51,535 nucleotides of DNA, from assembly GCF_014595955.1 (NCBI RefSeq), contig NZ_JABVCF010000023.1:1-51535 (forward strand), given 5' to 3'. Under the pieces are notes generated by a model. It was given only the letters and a program-made list of their open reading frames with translations. It was not told the origin of the DNA and searched no databases. Numbering within the stretch: position 1 is the first letter of the stretch; every line of letters begins with the position of its first letter. The stretch comes from Pseudaminobacter soli (ex Zhang et al. 2022) (lineage in GTDB: Bacteria > Pseudomonadota > Alphaproteobacteria > Rhizobiales > Rhizobiaceae). Of the stretch, positions 32,611-41,824 are shown in pieces. The position numbers were made by a program, and so were the translations under genes.

Positions 32611-35106
32611 ATGGACCTTTCCCGACGCGATCTGCTGAAGGCGCAGGCGGCCGCCATAGCGGCCACGGCGGCTGGCATCGTGCCCGAAGCCGCAGCCCAG
32701 CCGGTGCCGGGCGGCGTGAGCGCATTGGAGATCAAGTGGTCGAAGGCGCCCTGCCGCTTCTGTGGGACGGGCTGCGGCGTGATGGTCGGCGTCAAGGAAG
32801 GCAAGGTCGTCGCCACCCACGGAGACATGCAGGCGGAAGTCAATCGCGGCCTGAATTGCGTGAAGGGCTATTTCCTTTCGAAGATCATGTATGGCGCAGA
32901 CAGGCTGACCCAGCCGCTGCTGCGCAAGAAGAACGGCGTCTACGACAAGGAGGGTGAGTTCGAGCCCGTCTCCTGGGACGAGGCCTTCGACGTCATGGCC
33001 GAGAAGTGCAAGCAGGTGCTCAAGGAAAAGGGTCCCACCGCCGTCGGCATGTTCGGCTCCGGGCAGTGGACGATCTTCGAGGGATACGCCGCGACGAAGC
33101 TGATGCGCGCCGGCTTCCGCTCCAACAACCTCGACCCGAACGCGCGCCACTGCATGGCCTCAGCCGCGGTCGCCTTCATGCGCACCTTCGGCATGGACGA
33201 GCCGATGGGTTGTTACGACGACTTCGAGGCCGCCGATGCCTTCGTGCTGTGGGGCTCGAACATGGCCGAGATGCACCCGATCCTGTGGACGCGGGTCGCA
33301 GACCGGAGGCTGGGCCATCCGCATGTGCGCTGCGCGGTGCTGTCGACCTTCACCCACCGCTCGATGGACCTTGCCGACATCCCGATCATCTTCAAGCCGG
33401 GAACCGACCTCGCGATCCTCAACTACATCGCCAACCACATCATCACGACCGGACGCGTGCACGAGGATTTCGTGCGCGACCACACCGTCTTCGTGAAGGG
33501 CGAGACCAACATCGGCTACGGCCTGCGCCCGGAGCATCCGCTGGAACAGGCAGCGGCCGGCGCTGGCGATCCCGGAAAGACGGAGCCGTCCAGCTTCGAG
33601 GAGTTCAAGGCGTTCGTCTCTGAGTACACGCTCGAGAAGGTCTCCGAGCTCTCGGGCGTCGAGCCGGGCTTCCTCGAAGAGCTGGCCGAACTCTACGCCG
33701 ACCCGGCCAAGAAGGTGATGTCGCTCTGGACGATGGGCTTCAACCAGCACGTCCGTGGCGTCTGGGCCAACCAGATGCTCTACAACATCCACCTGCTCAC
33801 CGGAAAAATCTCGGAGCCGGGCAACAGCCCGTTCTCGCTCACCGGCCAGCCTTCCGCCTGCGGCACGGCGCGCGAGGTCGGCACCTTCGCGCACCGGCTG
33901 CCCGCCGACATGCTGGTCGTCAATCCGGAGCATCGCGCCCACGCTGAGGAGATCTGGAAGGTTCCGCACGGCCTGCTGCCCGACAAGGTCGGCTACCATG
34001 CCGTGCAGCAGGACCGTATGCTGAAGGACGGCAAGCTCAACTGGTACTGGATCCAGGTGAACAACAATCTCCAGGCGGCGCCGAACAATGACCAGGAGAC
34101 CTATCCCGGCTATCGCAACCCGGAGAACTTCATCGTCGTGTCGGACGCCTATCCGACCATCACCGCTGTCAACGCCGACCTGATCCTGCCCGCCGCCATG
34201 TGGGTCGAGAAGGAAGGCGCCTACGGCAACGCCGAGCGGCGCACGCATGTCTGGCATCAGTTGGTCAGCGCGCCCGGTGAGGCTCGCTCGGACATGTGGC
34301 AGCTGGTCGAGTTCTCCAAGCGGTTCACGACCGACGAGGTCTGGCCTGCCGAGATCCTTGACTCCAATCCGGACTATCGCGGGAAGAGCCTCTACGACGT
34401 TCTGTTCCGCAACGGCCAGGTCGACCGTTTTCCGCTCTCCGAAGCGAGTCCGGAACACGAGAACCACGAGGCGAAGCACTTCGGATTCTACATCCAGAAA
34501 GGGCTGTTCGAGGAGTACGCTTCATTCGGCCGTGGCCACGGCCACGATCTGGCGCCCTACGACATGTACCACCAGGTGCGCGGACTGCGCTGGCCGGTGG
34601 TCGACGGCAAGGAGACGCTCTGGCGCTACCGCGAGGGCTATGACCCCTATGTGAAGCCGGGCGAGGGCGTGAAGTTTTACGGCAATGCCGACGGCAAGGC
34701 GAAGATCATCGCCGTACCCTATGAACCGCCGGCCGAATCCCCTGACGAAGAGTTCGACCTTTGGCTGGTGACTGGCCGGGTCCTGGAACACTGGCATTCA
34801 GGCTCGATGACCATGCGGGTCCCGGAACTCTACAAGGCGTTTCCGGGCGCGGTGTGCTTCATGAATGCCGACGATGCGCGCGACCGCGGCCTCAACCAGG
34901 GCGCGGAGATCAAGGTCGTCTCGCGGCGCGGCGAGATGCGGACGCGCCTCGAGACCCGCGGCCGCAACCGAATGCCGAAGGGCGTCGTCTTCGTTCCCTG
35001 GTTCGATGCCAGCCAACTGATCAACAAGGTCACGCTGGACGCGACCGATCCCATTTCCAAGCAGACGGACTTCAAGAAATGCGCGGTCAAGATCGTTTCC
35101 GTATGA
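32611..35106 (+). CDS. napA: Periplasmic nitrate reductase catalytic subunit NapA
   Basis: An 831-residue molybdoenzyme reducing nitrate to nitrite in the periplasm. The twin-arginine signal is [19 protein letters not shown]. The [4Fe-4S] cluster ligands are Cys48, Cys51, Cys55 and Cys83 (CRFCGTGC ... NCVKG). Cys181 in ARHCMASAA is the Mo ligand, and bis-MGD-binding segments follow. The C-terminal domain ([16 protein letters not shown]) is complete. AGGGAG is 9 bases before ATG 32611. It overlaps napB by 4 bases (ATGA), so the stoichiometric partner is translationally coupled. Confidence 0.98.
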   Translation: MDLSRRDLLKAQAAAIAATAAGIVPEAAAQPVPGGVSALEIKWSKAPCRFCGTGCGVMVGVKEGKVVATHGDMQAEVNRGLNCVKGYFLSKIMYGADRLTQPLLRKKNGVYDKEGEFEPVSWDEAFDVMAEKCKQVLKEKGPTAVGMFGSGQWTIFEGYAATKLMRAGFRSNNLDPNARHCMASAAVAFMRTFGMDEPMGCYDDFEAADAFVLWGSNMAEMHPILWTRVADRRLGHPHVRCAVLSTFTHRSMDLADIPIIFKPGTDLAILNYIANHIITTGRVHEDFVRDHTVFVKGETNIGYGLRPEHPLEQAAAGAGDPGKTEPSSFEEFKAFVSEYTLEKVSELSGVEPGFLEELAELYADPAKKVMSLWTMGFNQHVRGVWANQMLYNIHLLTGKISEPGNSPFSLTGQPSACGTAREVGTFAHRLPADMLVVNPEHRAHAEEIWKVPHGLLPDKVGYHAVQQDRMLKDGKLNWYWIQVNNNLQAAPNNDQETYPGYRNPENFIVVSDAYPTITAVNADLILPAAMWVEKEGAYGNAERRTHVWHQLVSAPGEARSDMWQLVEFSKRFTTDEVWPAEILDSNPDYRGKSLYDVLFRNGQVDRFPLSEASPEHENHEAKHFGFYIQKGLFEEYASFGRGHGHDLAPYDMYHQVRGLRWPVVDGKETLWRYREGYDPYVKPGEGVKFYGNADGKAKIIAVPYEPPAESPDEEFDLWLVTGRVLEHWHSGSMTMRVPELYKAFPGAVCFMNADDARDRGLNQGAEIKVVSRRGEMRTRLETRGRNRMPKGVVFVPWFDASQLINKVTLDATDPISKQTDFKKCAVKIVSV

Positions 35107-35564
35107 AGACACGGATACTCCTTGCTCTGATCGGGGCAGGGGCCGTGTTCACCATTTCGACAGCCCTGGCGCAGATGGGCGCCGAGCTCAGGGGCGACGT
35201 GCCGTTCACCGAGTCGGCTCCTGCCGACCCGCTGCCCAAATGGACCGTGGATGACATCCGCAAGATGCGCGCCTATCCGGACCAGCCTCCGGTCATCCCG
35301 CACTCGATCGAGGGCTACCAGCTTTCGGTCAATTCGAACCGATGCCTTTCCTGCCACAAGCGGGAGCTTACCGAAGGCTCGGGCGCCCCGATGATCAGCG
35401 TGACCCATTACATCACGCGCGAAGGCCAGATGCTCGCTGACGTCTCGCCCCGCCGCTACTTCTGCACGGCCTGCCACGTGCCGCAGGCCACCGCCGCACC
35501 GCCGGTCAAGAACACTTTTAGGGACATGAGCGAGATGGGCGTCGAACACGCGGGGGACAAGTAG
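35103..35564 (+). CDS. napB: Periplasmic nitrate reductase diheme cytochrome NapB
   Basis: A 153-residue periplasmic c-type cytochrome that passes electrons from NapC to NapA. It has a signal peptide ([23 protein letters not shown]) and two heme sites, CLSCH at 81-85 and CTACH at 121-125. The axial partners are expected among [11 protein letters not shown] and VTHYITR. Its ATG lies inside the napA stop (ATGA), and napC starts 4 bases after its stop. Confidence 0.96.
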   Translation: MKTRILLALIGAGAVFTISTALAQMGAELRGDVPFTESAPADPLPKWTVDDIRKMRAYPDQPPVIPHSIEGYQLSVNSNRCLSCHKRELTEGSGAPMISVTHYITREGQMLADVSPRRYFCTACHVPQATAAPPVKNTFRDMSEMGVEHAGDK

Positions 35565-35568
35565 AGAA

Positions 35569-36276
35569 ATGGGCAAACTGCGGGCGGCCGCCCTATGGGC
35601 GTGGAAAATCCTGTCTACGCCGGCAGCCACGCTAAGCCTTGGCTTTCTCACGCTCGGCGGCTTCATCGGCGGCGTCATCTTCTGGGGCGCCTTCAACACC
35701 GCGCTCGAGGTGACCAACACCGAACAGTTCTGCATCTCGTGTCATGAGATGGAAGCAAACGTCTATCAGGAGTTGACGCGGACCATCCACTTCACCAACC
35801 GCTCGGGTGTGCGAGCCTCCTGCCCGGACTGTCACGTCCCGCATCAGTGGACCGACAAGATCGCCCGCAAAATGCAGGCCTCAAAGGAGGTTTGGGGAAA
35901 GATCTTCGGCACCATCGACACGCGTCGAAAATTCCTCGACAAGCGGCTGGAACTCGCGCAGCACGAATGGGCGCGGCTGAAGGCCAATGACAGCCTTGAA
36001 TGCCGCAACTGCCACTCGTCGGTGGCGATGGATCTCTCGAAGCAGACGCAACGGGCCGCCGACATCCACACACGCTACCTGCTGAGCGGCCAGGCCACTT
36101 GCATCGACTGCCACAAGGGCATCGCGCATGAGTTGCCCAATATGGAAGGGGTCGATCCGGGCTGGAAGGTCCCGCCCGAGATGCAGGGGGAGCAATTGCC
36201 GCAAGCCTCCATCTTCGACAGGCTCGAGCGGTGGTCGACCATACATATGGCGGTTGCCGGAGAGTTCGTGAACTGA
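35569..36276 (+). CDS. napC: Tetraheme quinol dehydrogenase NapC
   Basis: A 235-residue membrane-anchored NapC/NirT cytochrome. One N-terminal membrane helix (about 19-42) precedes four heme-binding sites: CISCH (55-59), CPDCH (85-89), CRNCH (145-149) and CIDCH (178-182). It oxidises quinol and feeds NapB/NapA. The heme spacing and length are typical. It is the last gene of the nap operon and is followed at once by a hairpin. Confidence 0.96.
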   Translation: MGKLRAAALWAWKILSTPAATLSLGFLTLGGFIGGVIFWGAFNTALEVTNTEQFCISCHEMEANVYQELTRTIHFTNRSGVRASCPDCHVPHQWTDKIARKMQASKEVWGKIFGTIDTRRKFLDKRLELAQHEWARLKANDSLECRNCHSSVAMDLSKQTQRAADIHTRYLLSGQATCIDCHKGIAHELPNMEGVDPGWKVPPEMQGEQLPQASIFDRLERWSTIHMAVAGEFVN

Positions 36277-36278
36277 AG

Positions 36279-36296
36279 AGGCGCCGAAGGGCGCCT
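36279..36296 (+). terminator. Hairpin terminator of the nap operon
   Basis: AGGCGCC at 36279-36285 pairs perfectly with GGCGCCT at 36290-36296 around a GAAG loop, 2 bases after the napC stop. There is no strong T tract. Confidence 0.5.
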
Positions 36297-36604
36297 GTGG
36301 TCACGTGCGCCGCTGATACCGATGGCTGATCGCCGGCCTATCACCATCTTCTGTCCGTAGAGGCGGGAAGATGGCTGGCGGCGAGGCCGATACTTCCTCG
36401 CCCGTTCTTCACGGGGAAAGGGAGAGGCGAGGGCGACGCCAGGGTCAAAGATCGCTGCCGTTACTTCGTCAATAAATCTCGAAGCCGTTGACGTATGTCC
36501 GAGCTTTCGAAAGCCGCGCAATGTATAATCCAACGGCGCGCGGGCATTATGCGCGGCGCTCCCTGCTGCCAGTTTCACAGCACATCCCGAGATGGGAGGA
36601 CATC
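36297..36604. other. Intergenic region before the three-domain nirK
   Basis: About 310 bases without a gene. It contains a perfect palindrome GCTTTCGAAAGC (36503-36514) and a consensus TATAAT (36524-36529). No TTG-N8-CAA Crp/Fnr box was found here, unlike upstream of the first nirK. Confidence 0.5.
36503..36529 (+). promoter_or_regulatory. Candidate promoter/operator of the three-domain nirK
   Basis: The 12-bp palindrome GCTTTCGAAAGC (36503-36514) lies just upstream of TATAAT (36524-36529), about 75 bases before the ATG at 36605. A regulator bound there would cover the -35 region. No good -35 hexamer at 16-18 bp spacing is seen, which would fit an activator-dependent promoter. Confidence 0.35.
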
Positions 36605-38095
36605 ATGAAGCTGCATCGCGCGGCGATGATTCTGGGATTTGTGGTTCTTGGCCTAATCTGGTCTTCCGTCGCAAATGCGGAGCAGCATCAGCACGCGCTC
36701 GGGACAACTGAGGCCGGGGCCAATACTCCCATGGCGGATGAACAGCCACCCGCTTCCACCTCCGGGGGAAGTCCTGCCGTGTCAAACAGCAACCCGGCCG
36801 CATCCACAATGCAAATGAGTTCGCATGCGCCGGTGGTATTCACCTTGCGGACCGGGATCGCTGAGGGGCGGATGGTTTTCATCGGTGACGGCGGCGAAAT
36901 TGACCGAAAAGTCAACCCGACGCTGATGGTCCACGACGGCGAGACGGTCCAGATCAACCTGATCAATGGCGAGGGCGCACAGCATGACGTGGTCATCGAC
37001 CAATACGCAGCGCGCTCGGCCATCGTCACCGGGAAGAATGCAAGTTCGACATTCTCTTTCGTCGCAAGCAAAGTCGGCGAGTTCGACTACTACTGCTCGG
37101 TCCCTGGCCACCGCCAGGCAGGCATGCAGGGCTTGCTTCAGGTTATGCCGGGCAACCGCGCTGAGATGGGAGCAACGGCAACAGACATCACTCGCGATCC
37201 CGCCGACCTACCGCCGCCGATCGGTGCCCGCCAGCCTCGGATCGTACGCGTCGATCTCGAAACGGTGGAACTCAAGGGACAATTGGACGACAAGACGAGC
37301 TATACGTACTGGACCTTCAACGGCAAGGTTCCCGGCCCCTTCGTCCGCGTGCGCGTCGGCGACACGGTCGAGGTGCATCTGAAGAATCCCGAGGAGAGCC
37401 TGATGATCCATTCCGTGGATTTTCATGGCGCCATCGGGCCGGGCGGCGGCGCGGAGTTCACGCAGACCGATCCGGGCAGCGAGGCCGTCGTAACGTTCAA
37501 GGCGCTCGAACCCGGCATATTCGTCTATCACTGTGCTACGCCGAGTGTGCCCACCCACATAAGCAACGGCATGTACGGCCTCTTGCTGGTGGAACCGGAA
37601 GGCGGCTTGCCGCAAGTCGACCGTGAATTCTATGTCATGCAGGGGGAGATCTACACGGTTCAACCGTTCGGCACGCCGGGCGACCAGGAACTGGACTACG
37701 AGAAGCTGCTCGACCAAAGGCCCGAATATTTTCTCTTCAACGGCTCCGTCGGCGCGCTGACCCGTACCCATCCTCTTTACGCCAATGTCGGTGATAGCGT
37801 GCGCATCTTCTTCGGAGTTGGCGGACCGAACTTCACCTCGTCTTTCCATGTGATCGGGGAGATTTTCGATCATGCCTATGTGCTGGGAAGCGTTACGTCG
37901 CCGCCGCTGACGGGTGTGCAAACCGTTTCAGTGCCGCCCGGCGGCGCGACGATCATCGATTTCAAGATCCACCGCGGCGGCCGCTACACGCTGGTCGATC
38001 ATGCACTTTCCCGCTTGGAACGCGGCCTCGTCGGCTTCCTGGACGTGGACGGGCCGCGAGACGATGCAATTATGTACAAGGGGCCTGCAAAGTAG
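36605..38095 (+). CDS. nirK: Three-domain copper nitrite reductase with N-terminal cupredoxin
   Basis: A 496-residue exported protein. A signal peptide (AAMILGFVVLGLIWSSVANA) and a Ser/Pro/Ala-rich linker lead to an N-terminal cupredoxin (about 75-183) with its own type-1 Cu ligands His127, Cys164, His169 and Met174. A complete NirK core follows: type-1 His269, Cys310, His318, Met323; type-2 His274, His309, His466; catalytic Asp272 and His415. Tethered-cupredoxin NirK enzymes are known, for example in Hyphomicrobium, where the extra domain is thought to affect electron entry. GGGAGGACATC precedes ATG 36605. It is about 6.4 kb from the two-domain nirK. Confidence 0.93.
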   Translation: MKLHRAAMILGFVVLGLIWSSVANAEQHQHALGTTEAGANTPMADEQPPASTSGGSPAVSNSNPAASTMQMSSHAPVVFTLRTGIAEGRMVFIGDGGEIDRKVNPTLMVHDGETVQINLINGEGAQHDVVIDQYAARSAIVTGKNASSTFSFVASKVGEFDYYCSVPGHRQAGMQGLLQVMPGNRAEMGATATDITRDPADLPPPIGARQPRIVRVDLETVELKGQLDDKTSYTYWTFNGKVPGPFVRVRVGDTVEVHLKNPEESLMIHSVDFHGAIGPGGGAEFTQTDPGSEAVVTFKALEPGIFVYHCATPSVPTHISNGMYGLLLVEPEGGLPQVDREFYVMQGEIYTVQPFGTPGDQELDYEKLLDQRPEYFLFNGSVGALTRTHPLYANVGDSVRIFFGVGGPNFTSSFHVIGEIFDHAYVLGSVTSPPLTGVQTVSVPPGGATIIDFKIHRGGRYTLVDHALSRLERGLVGFLDVDGPRDDAIMYKGPAK

Positions 38096-38284
38096 CTTGC
38101 CGGTAAACGACCTGGCGCGAGTTCCATCGGCTCACCCATGCGGTCCGCACCAGAAGGAGGCCGCCGCTGCCTCAGGCGCTTCGTAACGCGCTAGGCGAAA
38201 GTCAAAGTGACACGGACATGCGGCTCGGCCGGGAGACTTACGTCAACCCGGCCTGCCCCTCCGCCCCCCTGATGCGGCTGAATC

Positions 38285-38728
38285 CTACTCAGCCGCGACG
38301 ACCTGCCCGAATAGTTCCTCGAAAGCAGCCTTGGCTTTTCCGGTCTGCTTCACCGTCTTCGCTTCAGCCAGGTTGGTCGGAGCGCCGACCTCGATCAGCG
38401 CCACCATTCCCATGCCGTAATGGGGCGTGCACTTGAGCCCGTAGATGCCTTCCTTATTGAGCGTCACGGCGAACTCTTCGTTGAACTTGCTCTTGAAGGG
38501 CTCGGCATCGCCCGGGATCATGCCCTTGATGGTCTCGACATTGTGACCCTTGTCGGTCGGCACGAAGCGGACGGTATCGCCCGGCGCCGCCTTGATGTAG
38601 GCAGGCTCGAACACCATCACGCCCCTCTCGCCCTTGTTCAGCATCTTGACCTCGAATTCCGCGGCACCCGCGGTTGCGGTGAAGGCGACCGCTGCTCCAA
38701 GGGCCAAGGCTGCGATGATCCTGTTCAT
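38285..38728 (-). CDS. Pseudoazurin
   Basis: A 147-residue periplasmic blue copper protein with a signal peptide ([20 protein letters not shown]). Type-1 Cu ligands are His62 ([11 protein letters not shown]), Cys100, His103 and Met108 ([11 protein letters not shown]). Pseudoazurins donate electrons to NirK and, in some species, to nitrous oxide reductase. The minus-strand orientation makes it convergent with the three-domain nirK and divergent from nnrR, with a perfect NnrR-type box in between. It is the probable redox partner of the local NirK enzymes. Confidence 0.95.
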   Translation of the reverse strand: MNRIIAALALGAAVAFTATAGAAEFEVKMLNKGERGVMVFEPAYIKAAPGDTVRFVPTDKGHNVETIKGMIPGDAEPFKSKFNEEFAVTLNKEGIYGLKCTPHYGMGMVALIEVGAPTNLAEAKTVKQTGKAKAAFEELFGQVVAAE

Positions 38729-38792
38729 TTTCCTCTTCCTTTTGCATGCGGCGTTGGACCGCGCAAAACCTATAGATGCCGCACGGGGGGCA

Positions 38793-38812
38793 CAGTTTGC
38801 GCTGGCGCAAAC
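38793..38812. promoter_or_regulatory. Perfect NnrR/DNR-type box between pseudoazurin and nnrR
   Basis: The core TTGCGCTGGCGCAA (38796-38809) has perfect inverted half-sites around CTGG, extended to 8-bp arms at 38793-38812. It fits TTGCG-N4-CGCAA, the NnrR/DNR-type version of the FNR box. Its centre is about 74 bases from the pseudoazurin ATG and about 62 bases from the nnrR ATG, so it may control both, including autoregulation of nnrR. Confidence 0.75.
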
Positions 38813-38864
38813 TCAGGGTAGAAAGCAGGCGAAGACTTCCCGGCGATCCCGGAGGACGTGCCGC

Positions 38865-39566
38865 ATGCCAGTGCTCGACAGGTCTCTGCTTACGGGCCTG
38901 CCCGCCTTCGCCAGACTTTCCGCGGAGGACCTCGACCAAATTTTGAAAGGAGCGCGTTCATCGCGCGTGCCAAAGGACTCGGAGGTGTTCTCGCAGGACG
39001 AGGAAGCCCAGTCGTTCCACCTCCTTCTCTCCGGACATATCCGCGTCGTGCGCACCACGCCGGAGGGTCATCAGATCATCGCCCGTTACATCAATGAGGG
39101 CGAACTCTTCGGCATCGCGATCGCCATGGGCAGGATGACCTACCCCGCCAGCGCGGTAGCGGCGGTCGATTGCGTGGTGCTCTCCTGGCCCAACGGCGCA
39201 TGGCCCGACCTGGTGGCGCGGGTTCCGGCCTTCGCCACGGCCGCCTATCAGACGATCGGAACCCGGCTCGAGGAGACGCAGAAACAGGTCATGGCGATGG
39301 CGACCGAACAGGTCGAACAGCGGATCGCCCGAACCGTGCTGCGGCTCGTACAGCAGTCCGGGCGCAAGACGCCGGAGGGGATCGAGATCGATTTTCCGAT
39401 CACCCGGCAGGACATCGCCGAGATGACCGGCACGACGCTGCATACCGTGAGTCGGCTGCTCAGCGCCTGGGAAGCTCAAGGGCTGGTCCGTGGCGGGCGC
39501 CAGAAGGTCACCGTCACCGATCCGCACGGCCTCATGCTGATTGCCGAGAACCGACGGCGCGGCTGA
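38865..39566 (+). CDS. nnrR: Crp/Fnr family regulator, NnrR type
   Basis: A 233-residue Crp/Fnr protein with an N-terminal cyclic-nucleotide-binding-type barrel (SFHLLLSGHIRVVRTT, YINEGELFGIAIAMG). A dimer helix precedes a C-terminal helix-turn-helix (ITRQDIAEMTGTTLHTVSRLLSAWE). It lacks the N-terminal Cys cluster of oxygen-sensing FNR. By context with nirK, nnrS and pseudoazurin it is most likely the NO-responsive activator NnrR. GGAGG lies 9 bases before ATG 38865; the longer frame from 38634 runs through the operator and is rejected. Its end overlaps the convergent DUF1858 gene by 35 bases. Confidence 0.92.
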   Translation: MPVLDRSLLTGLPAFARLSAEDLDQILKGARSSRVPKDSEVFSQDEEAQSFHLLLSGHIRVVRTTPEGHQIIARYINEGELFGIAIAMGRMTYPASAVAAVDCVVLSWPNGAWPDLVARVPAFATAAYQTIGTRLEETQKQVMAMATEQVEQRIARTVLRLVQQSGRKTPEGIEIDFPITRQDIAEMTGTTLHTVSRLLSAWEAQGLVRGGRQKVTVTDPHGLMLIAENRRRG

Positions 39567-39780
39567 GGCTCCTGCCCGCCAAGGCGGCCTCCAGTTCCAT
39601 CAGGAACTCGCCCTCCGGCACGCCATGCTCGCGGCAGGCTTCGGAAACGGTATGGAACGTTCCGATCGGACATCCAACGCACAACATGCGTCTGCGAACC
39701 AGCACGAGGATCGTTTCCGGCCAGCGGCGCATCACCTCGTCTATCGGCATGTCAGGATGGATCATCGGTGTTCGAACCAT
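39532..39780 (-). CDS. DUF1858 domain protein
   Basis: An 82-residue protein with the DUF1858 core IHPDMPIDEVMRRWPETI followed by MLCVGCPIGTFHTVSEACREHG. The Cys-x2-Cys and later Cys may bind metal or a cofactor. Such proteins are frequent next to denitrification or hybrid-cluster-protein genes, but the function is not established. AGGAG 10 bases before ATG 39780 supports the start. The gene converges on nnrR and the two coding regions overlap by 35 bases. A 12-bp palindrome TCCTTCGAAGGA (39791-39802) surrounds its ribosome site. Confidence 0.82.
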   Translation of the reverse strand: MVRTPMIHPDMPIDEVMRRWPETILVLVRRRMLCVGCPIGTFHTVSEACREHGVPEGEFLMELEAALAGRSLSRAVGSRQSA

Positions 39781-39875
39781 CGGATATAGCTCCTTCGAAG
39801 GAAGCCATTTTGTTCGGGATCAGCCTTGCGTCGTTGCGCCGGAACAAAGAGCGAGCGCTTGTGGCTTTCTCGGCG

Positions 39876-40802
39876 TCAGCCTCTTGCTGGCAGGTTTCTG
39901 GCGATATCCACGAACTGACGCACCGTCTTGGCGCGGTTGGTGCGTTTCCAGACCAGCACGGTCTCGATACGGAAATCCGGCTGCAGAATAGGCCTCACCT
40001 CGACGTTGCGGCCGAGGAAGCCGATCAGGCTCTCAGGGTAGACGGTGATGCCGAGACCCGCCGCGACGAGGCCGACCAGCGCCAGCGTGTTCGACGCCTC
40101 CAGCTTGATGTTGAGGGGAACGCCCTCGGCGGAGAACATCTCGTTCAACCGCCAGCGATAGGCCTCCCATTCCACCAGGTCGCCTAGGATCAGTTCCTCC
40201 TGAGCCAGATCCGCAGGCCGGACCTCGTGCAATCGGGTGAGGCGGTGGTTCCTCGGCGTGACGACGTAGAGCGGGTCCTTGGCAAGAAGCAGGCTGTGGA
40301 AGTCGCTGTGGTCGAACGGTCCGATCATGTAGCCGATGTCGACCTCGTCATGCGCCAAGGCCAGTTTCTGCCCTTGGGTGCGGATATAGCGAAGGTTCAC
40401 ATCCACGTGGGGGTAGAGGCGCCGGTAACGCGAGACGGCAAACGGCATCAACTCCGTGGCTGCGAAGGCCATGTAGGCCAGGCGCAGGACTCCCTTCTTG
40501 CCTTCCGCCACCAGCCGCGCCGATTTGACCGCGCGGGAATAGGTCTGCAGGAGTCTTTCATTGCCCTCGTAGAAGGAGCGGCCGGCCGGGGTCAGAGTTA
40601 CTTCGCGCGTGGTGCGCTCGAACAGGGCGAAGCCGAGGAGGTGCTCGAGCTTCTGGATGCGCCGGGTCAATGCCGACTGGTCCACGTTCAGCCGCTCGGC
40701 GCTGCGGCGGAAATTGAGTTCCTCGGCGACGACTAGGAAGGACTGGGTGAGTTCCAGCCCTGCCTGCGATTGGGTGTTCGAATTTCCGTTTGTCTTAGGC
40801 AC
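39876..40802 (-). CDS. LysR family transcriptional regulator
   Basis: A 308-residue LysR-type regulator. An N-terminal winged helix-turn-helix (about residues 17-75: SFLVVAEELNFRRSAERLNVDQSALTRRIQKLE) is followed by a type-2 periplasmic-binding-like effector domain (VLRLAYMAFAATELMPFA ... VALVGLVAAGLGITVYPES). It is divergent from the carbamoylsarcosine-amidase-like gene, the usual arrangement for LysR control of the neighbour and itself. The effector is unknown; a hydantoin- or creatinine-type compound is inferred from the target genes. Confidence 0.93.
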   Translation of the reverse strand: MPKTNGNSNTQSQAGLELTQSFLVVAEELNFRRSAERLNVDQSALTRRIQKLEHLLGFALFERTTREVTLTPAGRSFYEGNERLLQTYSRAVKSARLVAEGKKGVLRLAYMAFAATELMPFAVSRYRRLYPHVDVNLRYIRTQGQKLALAHDEVDIGYMIGPFDHSDFHSLLLAKDPLYVVTPRNHRLTRLHEVRPADLAQEELILGDLVEWEAYRWRLNEMFSAEGVPLNIKLEASNTLALVGLVAAGLGITVYPESLIGFLGRNVEVRPILQPDFRIETVLVWKRTNRAKTVRQFVDIARNLPARG

Positions 40803-40883
40803 GCCTCCACGATGATGGATTGATGCACCCGGCGCAAGAATATTTGGCGAAAGATCAGTTCAGGTGGATGGCGAGTGCCGGCA

Positions 40884-40902
40884 TCATCTTCTTTCAAGAT
40901 GA
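40884..40902. promoter_or_regulatory. Candidate LysR-type operator (palindromic T-N11-A)
   Basis: TCATCTT (40884-40890) and AAGATGA (40896-40902) form a perfect 7-bp inverted repeat around CTTTC. It contains T-N11-A, the LysR-box pattern. It is about 81-99 bases from both divergent start codons. Confidence 0.5.
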
Positions 40903-40982
40903 CTGCTCGGCAAGTGGACGGGTGATCATCGAAGATCGGAAATCGAACGCCGGTTTGAACAACACCGGGACTGGGAGCCGCC

Positions 40983-41705
40983 ATGAGCGATATCGACAAC
41001 AAGGAACTCGACCGCATGCTTCAGCAGGCATTCGCGGCATCGACCAAGATCTATCAGGAGCGAGGCTTCCAGCGCCGTGTCGGCTTCGGCAAGCGCCCGG
41101 CGCTTATCAGCGTCGACCTCGCCAATGCGTGGACGCGGCCGGGCAACCCGTTCACCTGCGACCAGGACGCGATGGACAACGAGATCATCCCCGGCATGCA
41201 GCGGCTTCTCAAGGCCTGCCGGGACAACGGGCACCCGGTCGTGCACGTCACAACTGCCTATGAGATCACCGATCGCAACTCGCCTTTCACCGACATGGGC
41301 CTGTGGCACTGCAAGATCCCGATCGACGTCGTGAACCTGAAGGACAAGGAACTCTGGGCGATCGATTCCCGTATCGCGCCGGTTGAAGGCGAGTACACGC
41401 TGCTCAAGAAGCGGGCCAGCGCCTTCCACGGCACAGGCCTTGCCGGCATTCTGCGCGCCGCCGGCGTCGACACCATCCTGGTGACCGGCGTCACGGCTAC
41501 GGCCTGCGTGCGCACCACCATCTGCGACGGGCTGGCAGACGGCTTCCGCACCATTGCCGTTCGCGAATGCATCGGCGATCGCGTTCCGGGCGCGGTTGCC
41601 TGGAATCTTTACGACATTGATGCGAAATTTGCCGACGTTCACAGCGTCGACGAATGCGTCGATTATCTGAACACGGTGAACTCTACCCGCCTTGCGGCGG
41701 AATGA
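40983..41705 (+). CDS. Isochorismatase-family amidohydrolase, N-carbamoylsarcosine amidase-like
   Basis: A 240-residue cysteine hydrolase of the isochorismatase superfamily. The triad is visible: Asp45 (ALISVDLANAW), Lys143 (LLKKRASAFHGTGL) and Cys175 (GVTATACVRTT). The extended N-terminal helix and the motifs resemble N-carbamoylsarcosine amidase, which releases CO2, NH3 and sarcosine. The hydantoinase genes downstream support a carbamoyl-amino-acid substrate. GGGAG precedes ATG 40983. An intrinsic terminator or attenuator lies between this gene and hyuA. Confidence 0.87.
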   Translation: MSDIDNKELDRMLQQAFAASTKIYQERGFQRRVGFGKRPALISVDLANAWTRPGNPFTCDQDAMDNEIIPGMQRLLKACRDNGHPVVHVTTAYEITDRNSPFTDMGLWHCKIPIDVVNLKDKELWAIDSRIAPVEGEYTLLKKRASAFHGTGLAGILRAAGVDTILVTGVTATACVRTTICDGLADGFRTIAVRECIGDRVPGAVAWNLYDIDAKFADVHSVDECVDYLNTVNSTRLAAE

Positions 41706-41712
41706 AAGCTGC

Positions 41713-41742
41713 GGCGCGTCCTTTGCAGGACGCGCCTTTTTT
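41713..41742 (+). terminator. Intrinsic terminator/attenuator between the amidase gene and hyuA
   Basis: GGCGCGTCC (41713-41721) pairs perfectly with GGACGCGCC (41728-41736), followed by six T residues (41737-41742). It begins 7 bases after the amidase-gene stop and 83 bases before hyuA. Confidence 0.9.
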
Positions 41743-41824
41743 CCGCTGGGAGGAGATGGCGGAGCAGGCAGTCTAGGGAGGATCGCCCTGGGTTGTGCAC
41801 CGATTGCTTGAGGAGGAGGAGCAA

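Noticed and set aside
33160-34479. 439-residue minus-strand frame within napA
   Set aside because: Shadow of napA; no domain recognised.
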